Of a DNA stretch of 64,000 bases, positions 17,906-26,649 are shown piece after piece. Below the pieces are notes generated by a model. It was not told where the DNA came from. It saw only the letters and a list, made by a program, of their open reading frames with translations, and did not search any database. Numbering within the stretch: position 1 is the stretch's first letter; every line of letters starts with the position of its first letter. The translations under genes and the position numbers were made by a program. The DNA is from Mariniphaga sp. (GTDB lineage: Bacteria > Bacteroidota > Bacteroidia > Bacteroidales > Prolixibacteraceae). The stretch covers positions 1-64,000 of the forward strand of contig JAGXGA010000042.1 of the NCBI GenBank assembly GCA_024636975.1. Reading direction: 5' to 3'.

Positions 17906-18577
17906 ATGACATCTGTTAGTATTTCAGACGATTTAAAAGCCAGTGTTCCTCAATTGATGCTTTCATGCATTGAGTGTGATGTTGTTGTTATGGAAAATAA
18001 CGAAACACTGTGGGAACAGATAGATGAAAAATTGGCAGAGATTGCCGGTTCGATTCAGATGGACGACATCAGCCGTTTACCTGCTTTGGCTGCATCCCGC
18101 AAAGGATACCGGCAATGCGGGAAGGACCCCTCGCGGTACAGGTTATCGGCTGAGGCACTGTTGCGGAGAACAGTTCAGGGGAAAGGGCTGTACAGGGTAA
18201 ACAATGTGGTTGATTTGCTCAACCTGGTGTCGCTGTCAACAGGTTTTTCCATCGGGGGATATGACGCTGAAAAAATTGAAGGCGGAGTGGTATTTGGTAT
18301 CGGCCGGCAAAACGAGCCTTACGAGGGAATAGGTCGCGGTGAGCTTAACATTGAATTGCTTCCGGTTTTTCGTGACAGGAAAGGCGCTTTTGGTACACCA
18401 ACAAGCGACTCAGTGCGGACTTCAGTAACATCGGGAACAACTCGTTTTCTAATGATTATTATTGATTTTGGCACTCAGGAACTGCTGGAACAGGCGACAT
18501 TCATTGCAACAGAACTTCTCAGGAAATATGCCCGGGCGGAGAATCTGGAGATTTTGAAAGTTGATGGGAAAAGCTAA
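17906..18577 (+). CDS. B3/B4 tRNA-binding-domain protein
   Basis: About 223 residues from the ATG at 17906; an in-frame TTG lies at 17870. The protein is a stand-alone B3/4 domain of the phenylalanyl-tRNA synthetase beta subunit: RLPALAASRKGYRQCGKDPSRYRLSAEALLRR and NVVDLLNLVSLSTGFSIGGYDAEKI are the diagnostic blocks, ending with DSVRTSVTSGTTRFLMIIIDF. Free-standing B3/4 proteins may edit or bind mischarged or non-cognate substrates; their role is not established. The gene is monocistronic by spacing. Confidence 0.8.
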   Translation: MTSVSISDDLKASVPQLMLSCIECDVVVMENNETLWEQIDEKLAEIAGSIQMDDISRLPALAASRKGYRQCGKDPSRYRLSAEALLRRTVQGKGLYRVNNVVDLLNLVSLSTGFSIGGYDAEKIEGGVVFGIGRQNEPYEGIGRGELNIELLPVFRDRKGAFGTPTSDSVRTSVTSGTTRFLMIIIDFGTQELLEQATFIATELLRKYARAENLEILKVDGKS

Positions 18578-18644
18578 TAACTGGCAATTTACAAATGAAG
18601 AAGAAGTTTTGGTTAAATAAATGAAACTAATTTGTTGAAAAAAT

Positions 18645-19196
18645 ATGAAGTACATCTGTAAAGCTCTTTTAAAGATTTTTGGATGGAAAGCCCACGGTAC
18701 AATAATACCTGAACCGAAATGTATTTTAGTTGGTGCTCCCCATACAAGTGGTTGGGATTTTCTTTTATCCTGGGTATTTTACACTTCTCTTGGTGGTACT
18801 GCCAGCATTGTAATAAAAAAGGAATTCTTTTTTTGGCCCGTAGGATGGGTTCTGAAAAAGATGGGAGGATTACCTACCGATCGCTCAAAAGGTTCAAATG
18901 TGGTCAGGCAAATTATTCACCAGTTTAACTCCCGGGATTATATGCACCTGGCAATCACTCCTGAAGGCACCCGCAAACGCACTAAAAACTGGAAGGCAGG
19001 ATTTCACATCATTGCACGATCGGCAAATATTCCGGTTTACCTGGTTAGTTTCGACTGGGGCAGGAAAACGATGACCATCTGGGGGAAGCTTGAAATAACC
19101 GATAACGAAAAAGAAGACATTAAACGGATGAAAGACTTTTATCGGGAAAAGGGAGTTCAGGGAAAGCATCCCGAACGTTTTACCACCGAGTATTGA
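18645..19196 (+). CDS. 1-acylglycerol-3-phosphate acyltransferase-like (PlsC fold)
   Basis: 183 residues, shorter than typical PlsC (about 240). The catalytic HX4D motif is visible as PHTSGWDFLLSW (about residues 29-40), followed by a hydrophobic stretch and the PEGTRKRTKNWKAGFHIIA block that binds acyl donor and phosphate, then IPVYLVSFDWG. It should transfer an acyl chain to a lysophospholipid or similar acceptor at the inner membrane. Its terminator hairpin overlaps the end of the convergent AI-2E gene. Confidence 0.85.
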   Translation: MKYICKALLKIFGWKAHGTIIPEPKCILVGAPHTSGWDFLLSWVFYTSLGGTASIVIKKEFFFWPVGWVLKKMGGLPTDRSKGSNVVRQIIHQFNSRDYMHLAITPEGTRKRTKNWKAGFHIIARSANIPVYLVSFDWGRKTMTIWGKLEITDNEKEDIKRMKDFYREKGVQGKHPERFTTEY

Positions 19197-19211
19197 TTCG
19201 TGTGTTGTATT

Positions 19212-19259
19212 GCCGGGAAAATTAATGAATTCCTGAATTTTTATTTTTCCGGCTTTTTT
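19212..19259 (+). terminator. Terminator of the acyltransferase gene
   Basis: GCCGG (19212-19216) pairs with CCGGC (19249-19253), extended by GAAAA against TTTTT, and six T follow (19254-19259). The 3' arm lies inside the last codons of the convergent AI-2E gene. Confidence 0.6.
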
Positions 19260-20296
19260 GCTCCGGAGTCACCTACCAAAAATCCAACAGGCCTTAATGA
19301 CGATATATGAGCCGATATGATTTTAAACATGGCAAACATGGGAACAAATAAAATCATTCCTGCAAGACCCCATACCATTCCACCAATTATAATCATGATA
19401 ATCACAGCCAGTGGATTCAGTTCTATTTGCTTCCCCATTATTAAGGGTTCAAGCACATAGCTTTCTATAAGCTGAATAATTACAACAATAATTGCAAAAA
19501 TCACAGTTTTTTGAATATCACCAAAGAAAATTATGGCAAACAGTACAGGAAGTAATCCGCTTATTAGTGGACCAAGGTAAGGGATAATCGTTATCAGTGC
19601 ACCAAATATTGTTAATAAAATAGCGTAGGGTAAATCGAAGAGCAGAAAGGTAATAATGTACATGATGGATAAAATACCCATAACCTTTATTCGGCCAAGC
19701 AGATATTGGAAGGCAACGCCGCTCGTTTTATGCAAAATATCCCTCACCTCTGCCTTGTCTTTATTTTCGGAATACATCATTGCAAATTTCGTAAACTTCG
19801 TTCTGTAAATCAACAATAAAAATACATATATTAACATAATCAGGAAGTTCCCAAGGGTAGTTAAAATATTTCCAAAAGCGCCGGTTGCCCAGGATTCAAT
19901 TATATCCATTACCCCTTTTGATCGCTTTTTCCAAATCTCATTCTGCTCATATTCAGAAAGATTTGTTAGTGAAGAAATTTGTTCCTGCAGGTCGTTAATG
20001 AAAGATTGGATTTGTTCCCTGGAATCTGAAAAATCGGATACAAAATGGTTAATCTGGTATATTAAAAGAAACAGGATACTTCCTGCAGCAACAAACAGAA
20101 TAATTGTACTGGCCAACGCAGCTAAAATGTGGTTTAAATTCAGCCGGTTCTGGAAAAACCTGGATAAAGGGATAATCAGAGTTGTAAAAAATATACCAAA
20201 TACGAAGGGAATTAAAAAAGAAGAACCATAATAAAGAAAGGTAAAAAGAAGTGCAAGAAATAAAAGCACCTGGTTCGCTTTTTTCAAATTATCCAT
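19241..20296 (-). CDS. AI-2E family transporter (YdiK/PerM-like permease)
   Basis: 351 residues with about eight membrane helices in the PF01594 pattern: two N-terminal helices (NQVLLFLALLFTFLYYGS, FVFGIFFTTLIIPLS), a soluble insertion with amphipathic helices (about 85-145), and the C-terminal conserved PYLGPLISGLLPVLFAI and ESYVLEPLIMGKQIELNPL blocks. Members transport small solutes or sodium/protons; the autoinducer-2 name does not fix the substrate. It is monocistronic and convergent with the acyltransferase gene. Confidence 0.9.
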   Translation of the reverse strand: MDNLKKANQVLLFLALLFTFLYYGSSFLIPFVFGIFFTTLIIPLSRFFQNRLNLNHILAALASTIILFVAAGSILFLLIYQINHFVSDFSDSREQIQSFINDLQEQISSLTNLSEYEQNEIWKKRSKGVMDIIESWATGAFGNILTTLGNFLIMLIYVFLLLIYRTKFTKFAMMYSENKDKAEVRDILHKTSGVAFQYLLGRIKVMGILSIMYIITFLLFDLPYAILLTIFGALITIIPYLGPLISGLLPVLFAIIFFGDIQKTVIFAIIVVIIQLIESYVLEPLIMGKQIELNPLAVIIMIIIGGMVWGLAGMILFVPMFAMFKIISAHISSLRPVGFLVGDSGAKKPEK

Positions 20297-20509
20297 ATCC
20301 TGTTTAATCGATTAATTATGTAATTTTTTCAGTAACAGCTTCCTCTTAATAAATGGAACAAATTGAATGAAGCAGCAAAATTGTAAGTAGCTGTATATTA
20401 AATACAATCAAAATGTTAAATTGTTTTCAGGAGCCGGAATTTTTTGTTCCCGTGCTGGAGCAGGAAACTGAATGGCAAGGAATGGCAATGTTTTATTGAT
20501 TTAACAATG

Positions 20510-21772
20510 CTATATAATAACCTGAAACAATGAAGGTTCATTATTTAGGTACTCATAAACAAATCCATTATCCTTCATTCGCTGAATTAAACCGTCAAAA
20601 TCCTCCTTTTTTCTTATTTCTATTCCAATAATAGCAGGCCCTTTTTCGCGACTGGTTTTTTTTGAATATTCAAAATGCGTGATATCATCATCGGGGCCAA
20701 GCACCTGGTCGACAAAAGTACGCAGTGCACCAGCCCGCTGAGGAAACCTTACAATGAAATAATGCTTCAGGCCTTCATATAAAAGTGAACGTTCCTTTAT
20801 TTCCTCCATCCGGGTAATGTCGTTATTGCTTCCGCTGACGATGCATACTACTGTATTGCCTTTTATCTCCTTGCGGAAAAGATTGAGGGCTGCAATCGAA
20901 AGTGCGCCTGCCGGCTCCATAACTATCGCATCACGGTTATACAGGTCCAGAATTTTTGTGCAAACCCTGCCTTCGGGAATTGTTACCATCTGATCAATTA
21001 CCTTGCGACAGATTTCAAATGATAATTCACCCACCCGTTTCACAGCTGCCCCATCCACAAATTTATCAATTTCTTCCAGCTCAATTACTTTTCCTGCCTC
21101 TATTGATTTTTGCATTGAAGGCGCACCCTCAGGTTCCACTCCTATAATCCGGGTATTGGGGCTCATCTGTTTAAAATAAGCCCCCACACCGGCTGCAAGT
21201 CCTCCTCCTCCTACCGGTAGCAAAAGGAAGTCAACAGGCTTTTGTGTATCCTGCAAGATCTCAAGCCCTACAGTTGCCTGCCCTTCAATGATCTGCATAT
21301 CGTCGAACGGATGAATGAAAGGCTTACCTGTCTGCCTGCTTTCTTCCCGCGCAGCCAGTTCAGCCCCATCATAGGTGTCACCCGTAAGGATTACCTCAAC
21401 TTTATTCCTGCCAAACATTTCCACCTGCCTTATCTTCTGCTTCGGGGTAGTGGCAGGCATATATATTTTTCCGTTTATGTTCAGTTTATTGCAGGCATAG
21501 GCAACACCCTGGGCATGATTTCCCGCGCTCGCACATACAATACCCTTACTGGTTTCACTTGCCGGTAATCCTGAAATCTTGTTGTAGGCTCCCCTGATCT
21601 TATAAGACCTTACGACCTGCAAATCCTCTCTTTTCAGAAATATATTGGCTTCAAATTCTTCCGAAAGATTAAGATTGTATTGCAGTGGTGTATGAACCGA
21701 TACCTCTTTAATGTTTATTTGTGCCCGGGTTATATCCTGAATCTTTGGAAAATAATTGTCTGACAGGTCCAT
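20510..21772 (-). CDS. ilvA: Threonine ammonia-lyase (threonine deaminase)
   Basis: 420 residues. The PLP lysine is Lys58 in VRSYKIRGAYNK; the phosphate-binding glycine loop PVGGGGLAAGVGAYF and the CASAGNHAQGVAYAC motif are intact. A C-terminal regulatory region of about 80 residues (HYFIVRFPQRAGALRTFVDQV) is a single ACT-like domain, the short-form arrangement. The enzyme converts threonine to 2-oxobutyrate, the first step to isoleucine. No other ilv gene is adjacent. Its promoter shares the 480-bp divergent interval with the 11-bp repeat array. Confidence 0.93.
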   Translation of the reverse strand: MDLSDNYFPKIQDITRAQINIKEVSVHTPLQYNLNLSEEFEANIFLKREDLQVVRSYKIRGAYNKISGLPASETSKGIVCASAGNHAQGVAYACNKLNINGKIYMPATTPKQKIRQVEMFGRNKVEVILTGDTYDGAELAAREESRQTGKPFIHPFDDMQIIEGQATVGLEILQDTQKPVDFLLLPVGGGGLAAGVGAYFKQMSPNTRIIGVEPEGAPSMQKSIEAGKVIELEEIDKFVDGAAVKRVGELSFEICRKVIDQMVTIPEGRVCTKILDLYNRDAIVMEPAGALSIAALNLFRKEIKGNTVVCIVSGSNNDITRMEEIKERSLLYEGLKHYFIVRFPQRAGALRTFVDQVLGPDDDITHFEYSKKTSREKGPAIIGIEIRKKEDFDGLIQRMKDNGFVYEYLNNEPSLFQVII

Positions 21773-22253
21773 GCTCTTTTTTAATTACAGTAAATTGCTT
21801 TTTAATAACATACAAATAAATAAATATTTGTGTTACCTCCTGGTGGAAAATAACTCACTTTCTCACTGATCTGAACAAACTTAACAAATCAATGTTCCCC
21901 CGAATGCATACATGTTCCGGAATTTCTTAGCCACTGAATGAATAATGCAGCAACAAGAATATCTTTTCGCCATAATAAGCCTGTTTTGCTCCGGACCTGG
22001 TACAGTGTTAATTCAATGTAAACTCAATATAAACTCAATATCAACTCAATGTAAATTCAATTATAATTGAATTTACATTGAGTTATCACTGAATTATCAC
22101 TGAATTAACACTGAGTTTATACCGTACTTGATTAGTCCCTTTCCAGAGTTATATGTTAAAGAGTATGGCAGAGATGAACATTTATGGAATTTTTGCTTTA
22201 TAGATTTAGTATACTGAAACAAGAAATTTAAATACCCAAAGGAGGACACAATT
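21773..22253. other. Divergent intergenic region ilvA/cupredoxin
   Basis: This 481-bp interval separates two outward-pointing genes and must hold both promoters. Apart from the inverted 11-bp repeat array at 22007-22120 I see no ORF or RNA gene. The final bases before the cupredoxin gene contain a strong AAGGAGG ribosome binding site, which is rare in this window. Confidence 0.5.
22007..22120. repeat. Inverted array of 11-bp units: 5 units, TATA, 5 inverted units
   Basis: Read in phase, 22007-22061 is five 11-bp units of form [GA]T[ATC]AA[CT]TCAAT. Then comes TATA (22062-22065), and 22066-22120 is five units of the same form ([GA][TA][AT]AA[CT]TCA[AG]T) on the opposite strand. The centre is a perfect 42-bp palindrome (22043-22084). 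A second perfect 13-bp inverted match joins 22003-22015 to 22101-22113. The 11-bp period puts every unit on nearly the same face of the helix, as expected for a cooperative operator array or a cruciform. It is too short-period for CRISPR. Confidence 0.85.
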
Positions 22254-22580
22254 ATGAAAAGAATACTGTTCATTATATTTCTGACACTTTTATTTACTGC
22301 AGGTTGTAACGATGACGATAATGACGATACGCAACCCGCCAACGAGGTTCAGATGAGTACCAGTTCATTTATGCCACAAACACTTACTGTTCCGCTCGGA
22401 ACTACAGTCAGATGGGTTAACAGCAGTTCAGTAAATCATACTGTGACAATCAACGATGAACTATTTGATGAAGCTGTGTCGCCAGCCGAAGCGTTTAGCT
22501 ACACTTTTTCCACAGCAGGTACTTACAATTACATTTGTACCATTCATGCAGGTATGTCGGGAACCATAGTGGTTCAATAA
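22254..22580 (+). CDS. Cupredoxin/plastocyanin-like lipoprotein
   Basis: 108 residues. The signal peptide ends in the lipobox FTAGC18, then an acidic Asp/Asn linker (about 19-28) and a single cupredoxin domain. The four type-1 copper ligands are present: His62 in VNHTV, then Cys95, His98 and Met101 in YICTIHAGM. It is a membrane-anchored blue-copper electron carrier facing the periplasm or surface. An AAGGAGG site sits nine bases before the ATG, unusually canonical for this organism. Next downstream (91 bases) is a PQQ-type sugar dehydrogenase, so it may accept electrons from it. Confidence 0.9.
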   Translation: MKRILFIIFLTLLFTAGCNDDDNDDTQPANEVQMSTSSFMPQTLTVPLGTTVRWVNSSSVNHTVTINDELFDEAVSPAEAFSYTFSTAGTYNYICTIHAGMSGTIVVQ

Positions 22581-22671
22581 TTATTAATTTCATCCATATT
22601 GGGCTTTCAGACACAGCCAGACTTTCTCTTTGATAATGAATGAATTTTGTATAATTTAAAATTCTTACAAT

Positions 22672-24339
22672 ATGAAATCAAAATTTTTACTTTTATTTTT
22701 ACTTTTATTTGGAATTATAACATCTTCTTTTGCACAGCCACAGCTCGATCTTGAGCTTTTTGCATCCGGATTGGATTCACCCATCGGAATTGTAAATGCT
22801 GATGACGATCGCCTGTTTGTTATAGAACAGCGGGGGCATTTACAAATTCTGGACGAAGAAGGAAATATAGCAGAAACTCCTTTCCTCGATTTATCGGATG
22901 TTGTAAGCCAGTCGGGATTTGAAACAGGGTTGCTGGGGGTGGCATTTCACCCCGATTACAGCAATAACGGCTATTTTTACGTGAATTATACACGTCAGTC
23001 GGATGGCAATACTGTAGTGTCGCGATTCTCAGTTGATCCTGATAATCCTGATCAGGCAGACCGTGAAAGTGAAGTCCAGATGATTATGGTAGAGCAGCCT
23101 TATGGCAACCACAACGGCGGGCAGTTACTTTTTGGTCCCGATAATTACCTTTACATTGCCCTTGGTGATGGCGGTGATGGTGGCGACCCCCACAACAATG
23201 GTCAGGATTTAACCACTATGCTGGGTAAAATGCTCCGCATTGATGTAGACGCTGACAACGATTCGGCATATGTTATTCCGCCTGACAACCCATTTGTTGA
23301 TGATGAAGACGCCCTTGATGAAATATGGGCATACGGCTTGCGAAACCCATGGCGCAACAGCTTCGACCGGCATACAGGTGACTTCTGGATTGCAGACGTG
23401 GGGCAAAACGATTATGAAGAAGCGAACTTTCAGCCGGCAGGCAGCAGTGGGGGAGAGAATTACGGCTGGCGTTGTTATGAGGCGAATATGCCTTTTAATA
23501 CCGAAGATTGCGGGGATCAAGCGAATTATGTATTTCCGGTTTTTGATTACCCCCATGAAGGTGAAAGCTGTACAGGTTCCGTAACCGGAGGGTATGTTTA
23601 TCGTGGAGCGTTATACAGCGGGCTGTTTGGCGTTTATGTATTGGCCGACTTTTGCACGGGAAATGTTTATACTATTACCTCAACTTCCGGTGAATTTGAA
23701 GGCACGCAGGTTGGGAATTTTGGTGCGACTGATGTTACAGCTTTTGGTGAAGACCAATATGGAGAATTATATGTTGTTTTGCAAGGCTCGGGAGAAATTC
23801 ACAAGCTGGTTGAAACAGGCGACTGTAACCCGGTAGCTATGATTGCAACAGGTGATACTGCCCTGGTTATTGAACCCGATAGCAGTTTGGTAATTCAGGC
23901 TTTTTATAATCCTTCACTCACTTACCAGTGGTATAAGAATGATGAACTCTTGGCAGAAGAGGTTCAGCACGAACTGGAGGTTACAGAAGAAGGTAACTAT
24001 TCGGTTCATGTAACAAATCCGGCTAATGAATGCACGAGCATTTCTGAACCGTTGGAGGTTACAATGATGTCAACTTCTGTGGCACTTAAAGAACTTAAAG
24101 GTGTAAGGGTTTATCCAAACCCGGCTACTGATGTACTCCGTGTTGAAGGATTACCTCAAACTGGAAACCTGCAAGTCGGCCTTTTTGATTCAAGGGGTGT
24201 TTCACTTTATTCAAAAACTGCAGTCAGTGTTGGTTCAATGTCAATCCCAACCAATAATTTTCCGGATGGGATGTATCACTTGAGAATAATCTATGATGCA
24301 GAAGTTCTACAAAAAAAGATTTTAATAAGAGGACATTAG
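22672..24339 (+). CDS. Secreted PQQ-dependent sugar dehydrogenase with Ig-like and T9SS sorting domains
   Basis: 555 residues. After a signal peptide (1-21, ending SFAQ) comes a six-bladed glucose/sorbosone dehydrogenase propeller (about 25-385) with the catalytic-His strand NHNGGQLLFGPDNYLYIALG, a LGKMLRIDVD blade and NPWRNSFDRHTGDFWIADVG. Residues about 390-465 form an Ig/PKD-like domain, and the last about 80 are a T9SS type A sorting domain (VYPNPATDVLRVEG to the terminal KKILIRGH). The enzyme should oxidise an aldose at the cell surface using PQQ. The cupredoxin encoded just upstream is a plausible electron acceptor. Confidence 0.9.
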   Translation: MKSKFLLLFLLLFGIITSSFAQPQLDLELFASGLDSPIGIVNADDDRLFVIEQRGHLQILDEEGNIAETPFLDLSDVVSQSGFETGLLGVAFHPDYSNNGYFYVNYTRQSDGNTVVSRFSVDPDNPDQADRESEVQMIMVEQPYGNHNGGQLLFGPDNYLYIALGDGGDGGDPHNNGQDLTTMLGKMLRIDVDADNDSAYVIPPDNPFVDDEDALDEIWAYGLRNPWRNSFDRHTGDFWIADVGQNDYEEANFQPAGSSGGENYGWRCYEANMPFNTEDCGDQANYVFPVFDYPHEGESCTGSVTGGYVYRGALYSGLFGVYVLADFCTGNVYTITSTSGEFEGTQVGNFGATDVTAFGEDQYGELYVVLQGSGEIHKLVETGDCNPVAMIATGDTALVIEPDSSLVIQAFYNPSLTYQWYKNDELLAEEVQHELEVTEEGNYSVHVTNPANECTSISEPLEVTMMSTSVALKELKGVRVYPNPATDVLRVEGLPQTGNLQVGLFDSRGVSLYSKTAVSVGSMSIPTNNFPDGMYHLRIIYDAEVLQKKILIRGH

Positions 24340-24355
24340 TTTTATTCAGGAGGTT

Positions 24356-24422
24356 AGTCATCCGGTGATTATTAAGTTCATATTATCGATATAATTGATA
24401 TTTAATCAATCATCGGATGACT
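24356..24422. terminator. Bidirectional terminator hairpin
   Basis: AGTCATCCG (24356-24364) pairs perfectly with CGGATGACT (24414-24422), and the stem continues imperfectly inward (GTGATTATTAA against TTAATCAATCAT). It lies between convergent genes and probably serves both. Confidence 0.6.
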
Positions 24423-24446
24423 TGCAGATTTTGAGTGTCAGTCCGC

Positions 24447-25217
24447 TTAGCGACAAGTATATCCACCATCGATTACCAGTTCGCTACCTGTTAAAAACTT
24501 AGCCTCATCTGATGCAAGGTAAACAATGCCATAAGCTATATCTTCAGGTTCGCCTACATGACCGATGGGGTGCAGGTTATCGAGGTTTTTTCTGAATTCT
24601 TCAAGCCCTTCTTCCGACTCTTTGCCCATGGCCTCTACCAAAGGGGTCCAAATGAATCCGGGATGTACTGAATTTACCCGTATATTATCTGCTGCATAAT
24701 TCAATGCGTCGGTTTTGGTCATTAATCTTACTGCTCCTTTTGAAGCATGGTAGGGGGGAATATCGGGCGCACCTACTAAACCATAAATAGATGAGAGATT
24801 GATGATGCTTCCGTTATTGTTCTGCCGCATGTAGGAAATAACGTGTTTGGTGCAAAGAAACACTCCTTTTACATTAACGCTCATTACCTTATCCCATTCT
24901 TCTTCAGTAATCTCATGTGTGGGTTTATTTGCTCCCGAGATGCCTGCATTATTTACAAGAACATCAATTTTTCCGAATACTTCATTTATTTCAGAAAAAA
25001 CTTTCCGTATGTTGCTTTCACTGGCAACATTCAGATTCCAATAACGGGCGGTATTGTTATTCGAGATCATTTCCTTCTCCAATTTTTTACCTTCCTCATC
25101 CAGAATATCGGTTATCGCAACTTTTGCTCCTTCATTTGCAAGGGCAATACAGGTGGCTTTGCCAATTCCGAGTGCTCCGCCTGTTACAACTACTACTTTT
25201 CCTTCTAATCTTTTCAT
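24447..25217 (-). CDS. SDR-family NAD(P)-dependent oxidoreductase
   Basis: 256 residues from the ATG at 25217 (MKRLEGKVVVVTGGALGIGK); the longer open frame adds 26 residues without family support. Classical short-chain dehydrogenase features are present: TGGALGIGKAT nucleotide loop, NNAG (LVNNAGIS), catalytic Ser in INLSSIYG, YHASK in PPYHASKGAVRL, and the C-terminal LTGSELVIDGGYT. It has the look of a cyclopentanol or 3-oxoacyl-type dehydrogenase, but the substrate is not evident. It is monocistronic and convergent with the sugar dehydrogenase. Confidence 0.9.
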   Translation of the reverse strand: MKRLEGKVVVVTGGALGIGKATCIALANEGAKVAITDILDEEGKKLEKEMISNNNTARYWNLNVASESNIRKVFSEINEVFGKIDVLVNNAGISGANKPTHEITEEEWDKVMSVNVKGVFLCTKHVISYMRQNNNGSIINLSSIYGLVGAPDIPPYHASKGAVRLMTKTDALNYAADNIRVNSVHPGFIWTPLVEAMGKESEEGLEEFRKNLDNLHPIGHVGEPEDIAYGIVYLASDEAKFLTGSELVIDGGYTCR

Positions 25218-25770
25218 GATATATGGTTTTAGGATTAAAGGCCAGAAATGTGCCAGAATTAAATACCATACTTTTATTGAAGATGTATGAAGCAACGAAT
25301 GATCTGTTCACAAGCTGTTTTAGGATGTGTAAACAGGTTGGATTGACAGGGCAAACAGAATTAAATCCAATGATTAATAAAAAACTAATTATATTGTTTC
25401 AATACCCTGGTTCTAAAAGAAAAATATGGGGAATCATTGTCACACTGTAGGAAATATTCAGCAGAAATAATTACAGCAAGTTAATACTACTAAGTCCCCC
25501 CTCGGTATTCTCCCGAACATCAAAATGAATAACTTCGATTGGAAATTAATCCTTTTTTCAAATGAAGGCAGCTGCACTTTAGCTTGAGATTGCTTTTCCG
25601 CCAACTGGTCGGGGCTGCAATGACGGCTTCGTGGCGGGGGCAGAATGCGGCGTAACAAGTATCTTGATATATGAGGTAACATTTACGCCGCAGACAAAAC
25701 CTACCTCAAATTAGTTATATAGTAGTCAGCTGATTGGTAGCAGGTAATGATTAAGTAATTAAAACAGGAA
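25218..25770. other. Gene-poor interval with a GC-rich patch
   Basis: A 553-bp interval between two reverse-strand genes. Most is AT-rich and featureless. Positions about 25560-25700 are distinctly more GC-rich and hold a 74-codon reverse-strand frame (25458-25682, containing LRRILPPPRSRHCSPDQLAE). That frame has no family I can name and its composition differs from neighbouring genes. It may be a remnant of a dispersed element or an unannotated small gene. I see no promoter or tRNA. Confidence 0.35.
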
Positions 25771-26376
25771 TTAAATATTGAAGCTGTTGATTATTCCGCA
25801 GCCTTTTTCAGTAAGGTCTTTTTTTATGCTTTCAAATTTTTCCTGATTAATAGGTTTTGTGGCATCTTCAATCAGAGTAGCAGAAAACCCTTCTTTAAGG
25901 GCATCAATAATTGAAAAGTAAACACAGAAATCGGCTGCCAGGCCGCAGAAAAATAGTTCAACTGCATTTCGTTCACGCAAATATCCGGCAAGCCCTGTAT
26001 TTTTTTTATGGCCGTTATCATAGAAACCACTGTAGCTATCGATTTTCCAATCCATGCCTTTTCTGAAAATAGCTTCTACTTTTTTCATTTCCAGTTGAGG
26101 ATGAAAATCGGCGCCTGGTGTGTTCTGCACACAGTGGTCGGGCCATAATACCTGCTCCATCTCCTGCCATTCCATTGTGTCAAATGGGTTCTTGTTCTCA
26201 TGATTGGAAGCAAAACTGATATGATTTTCCGGATGCCAGTCCTGGGTAGCTATTACCAAATCAAATTTTTCCTGTAGTTTATTAATCACCGGTATGATTT
26301 TATCTCCTTCAGGAACTGCCAAAGCGCCCCCGGGTGTAAAATCGACCTGCATGTCGGTTATTATCAATATATTCAT
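25771..26376 (-). CDS. pncA: Nicotinamidase (isochorismatase fold)
   Basis: 201 residues with the complete catalytic triad: Asp8 in ITDMQVDF, Lys106 in FRKG and Cys151 in GLAADFCVYFS. The metal site is Asp46-His48-His52 in TQDWHPENHISFASNH. The cis-peptide and the WPDHCVQNTPGADFHP segment match nicotinamidases rather than other isochorismatase-like hydrolases. It deamidates nicotinamide to nicotinate for NAD salvage in the cytoplasm. It stands alone. Confidence 0.93.
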   Translation of the reverse strand: MNILIITDMQVDFTPGGALAVPEGDKIIPVINKLQEKFDLVIATQDWHPENHISFASNHENKNPFDTMEWQEMEQVLWPDHCVQNTPGADFHPQLEMKKVEAIFRKGMDWKIDSYSGFYDNGHKKNTGLAGYLRERNAVELFFCGLAADFCVYFSIIDALKEGFSATLIEDATKPINQEKFESIKKDLTEKGCGIINSFNI

Positions 26377-26506
26377 TGCAGTAGTTTATCGAAATTATAA
26401 TAATATGTAGTTAGCCGGTTTCTTTTATTTCCAAAATATACATAAATTTTTTTTTGAAGCAAATGATATCGTAGGATCAATTTACCAGGGTTGCACTGAA
26501 AGGAAA

Positions 26507-26559
26507 TTAAAAAGCCGGCAACAGCCTGCATGAATTTTCTGCATTTTGCTGTTTCCGGC
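26507..26559 (-). terminator. Intrinsic terminator of the frameshifted membrane-protein gene
   Basis: On the reverse strand a 12-base arm GCCGGAAACAGC pairs with GCTGTTGCCGGC (one mismatch) and is followed by TTTTTAATTT. In plus coordinates the arms are 26514-26525 and 26548-26559. A second inverted repeat, GGGTTAAGT/ACTTAACCC (26581-26589, 26627-26635), lies between it and the gene. Confidence 0.65.
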
Positions 26560-26649
26560 CTTTATCTGGATACTTTATTCGGGTTAAGTTATTTATTCTG
26601 AAATTTATTTCAATACAAGCAAAGTCACTTAACCCATTAATTCCGGGGA

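Noticed and set aside
22007-22120. CRISPR array
   Set aside because: Units are 11 bp without spacers and are inverted around a centre; there are no cas genes.
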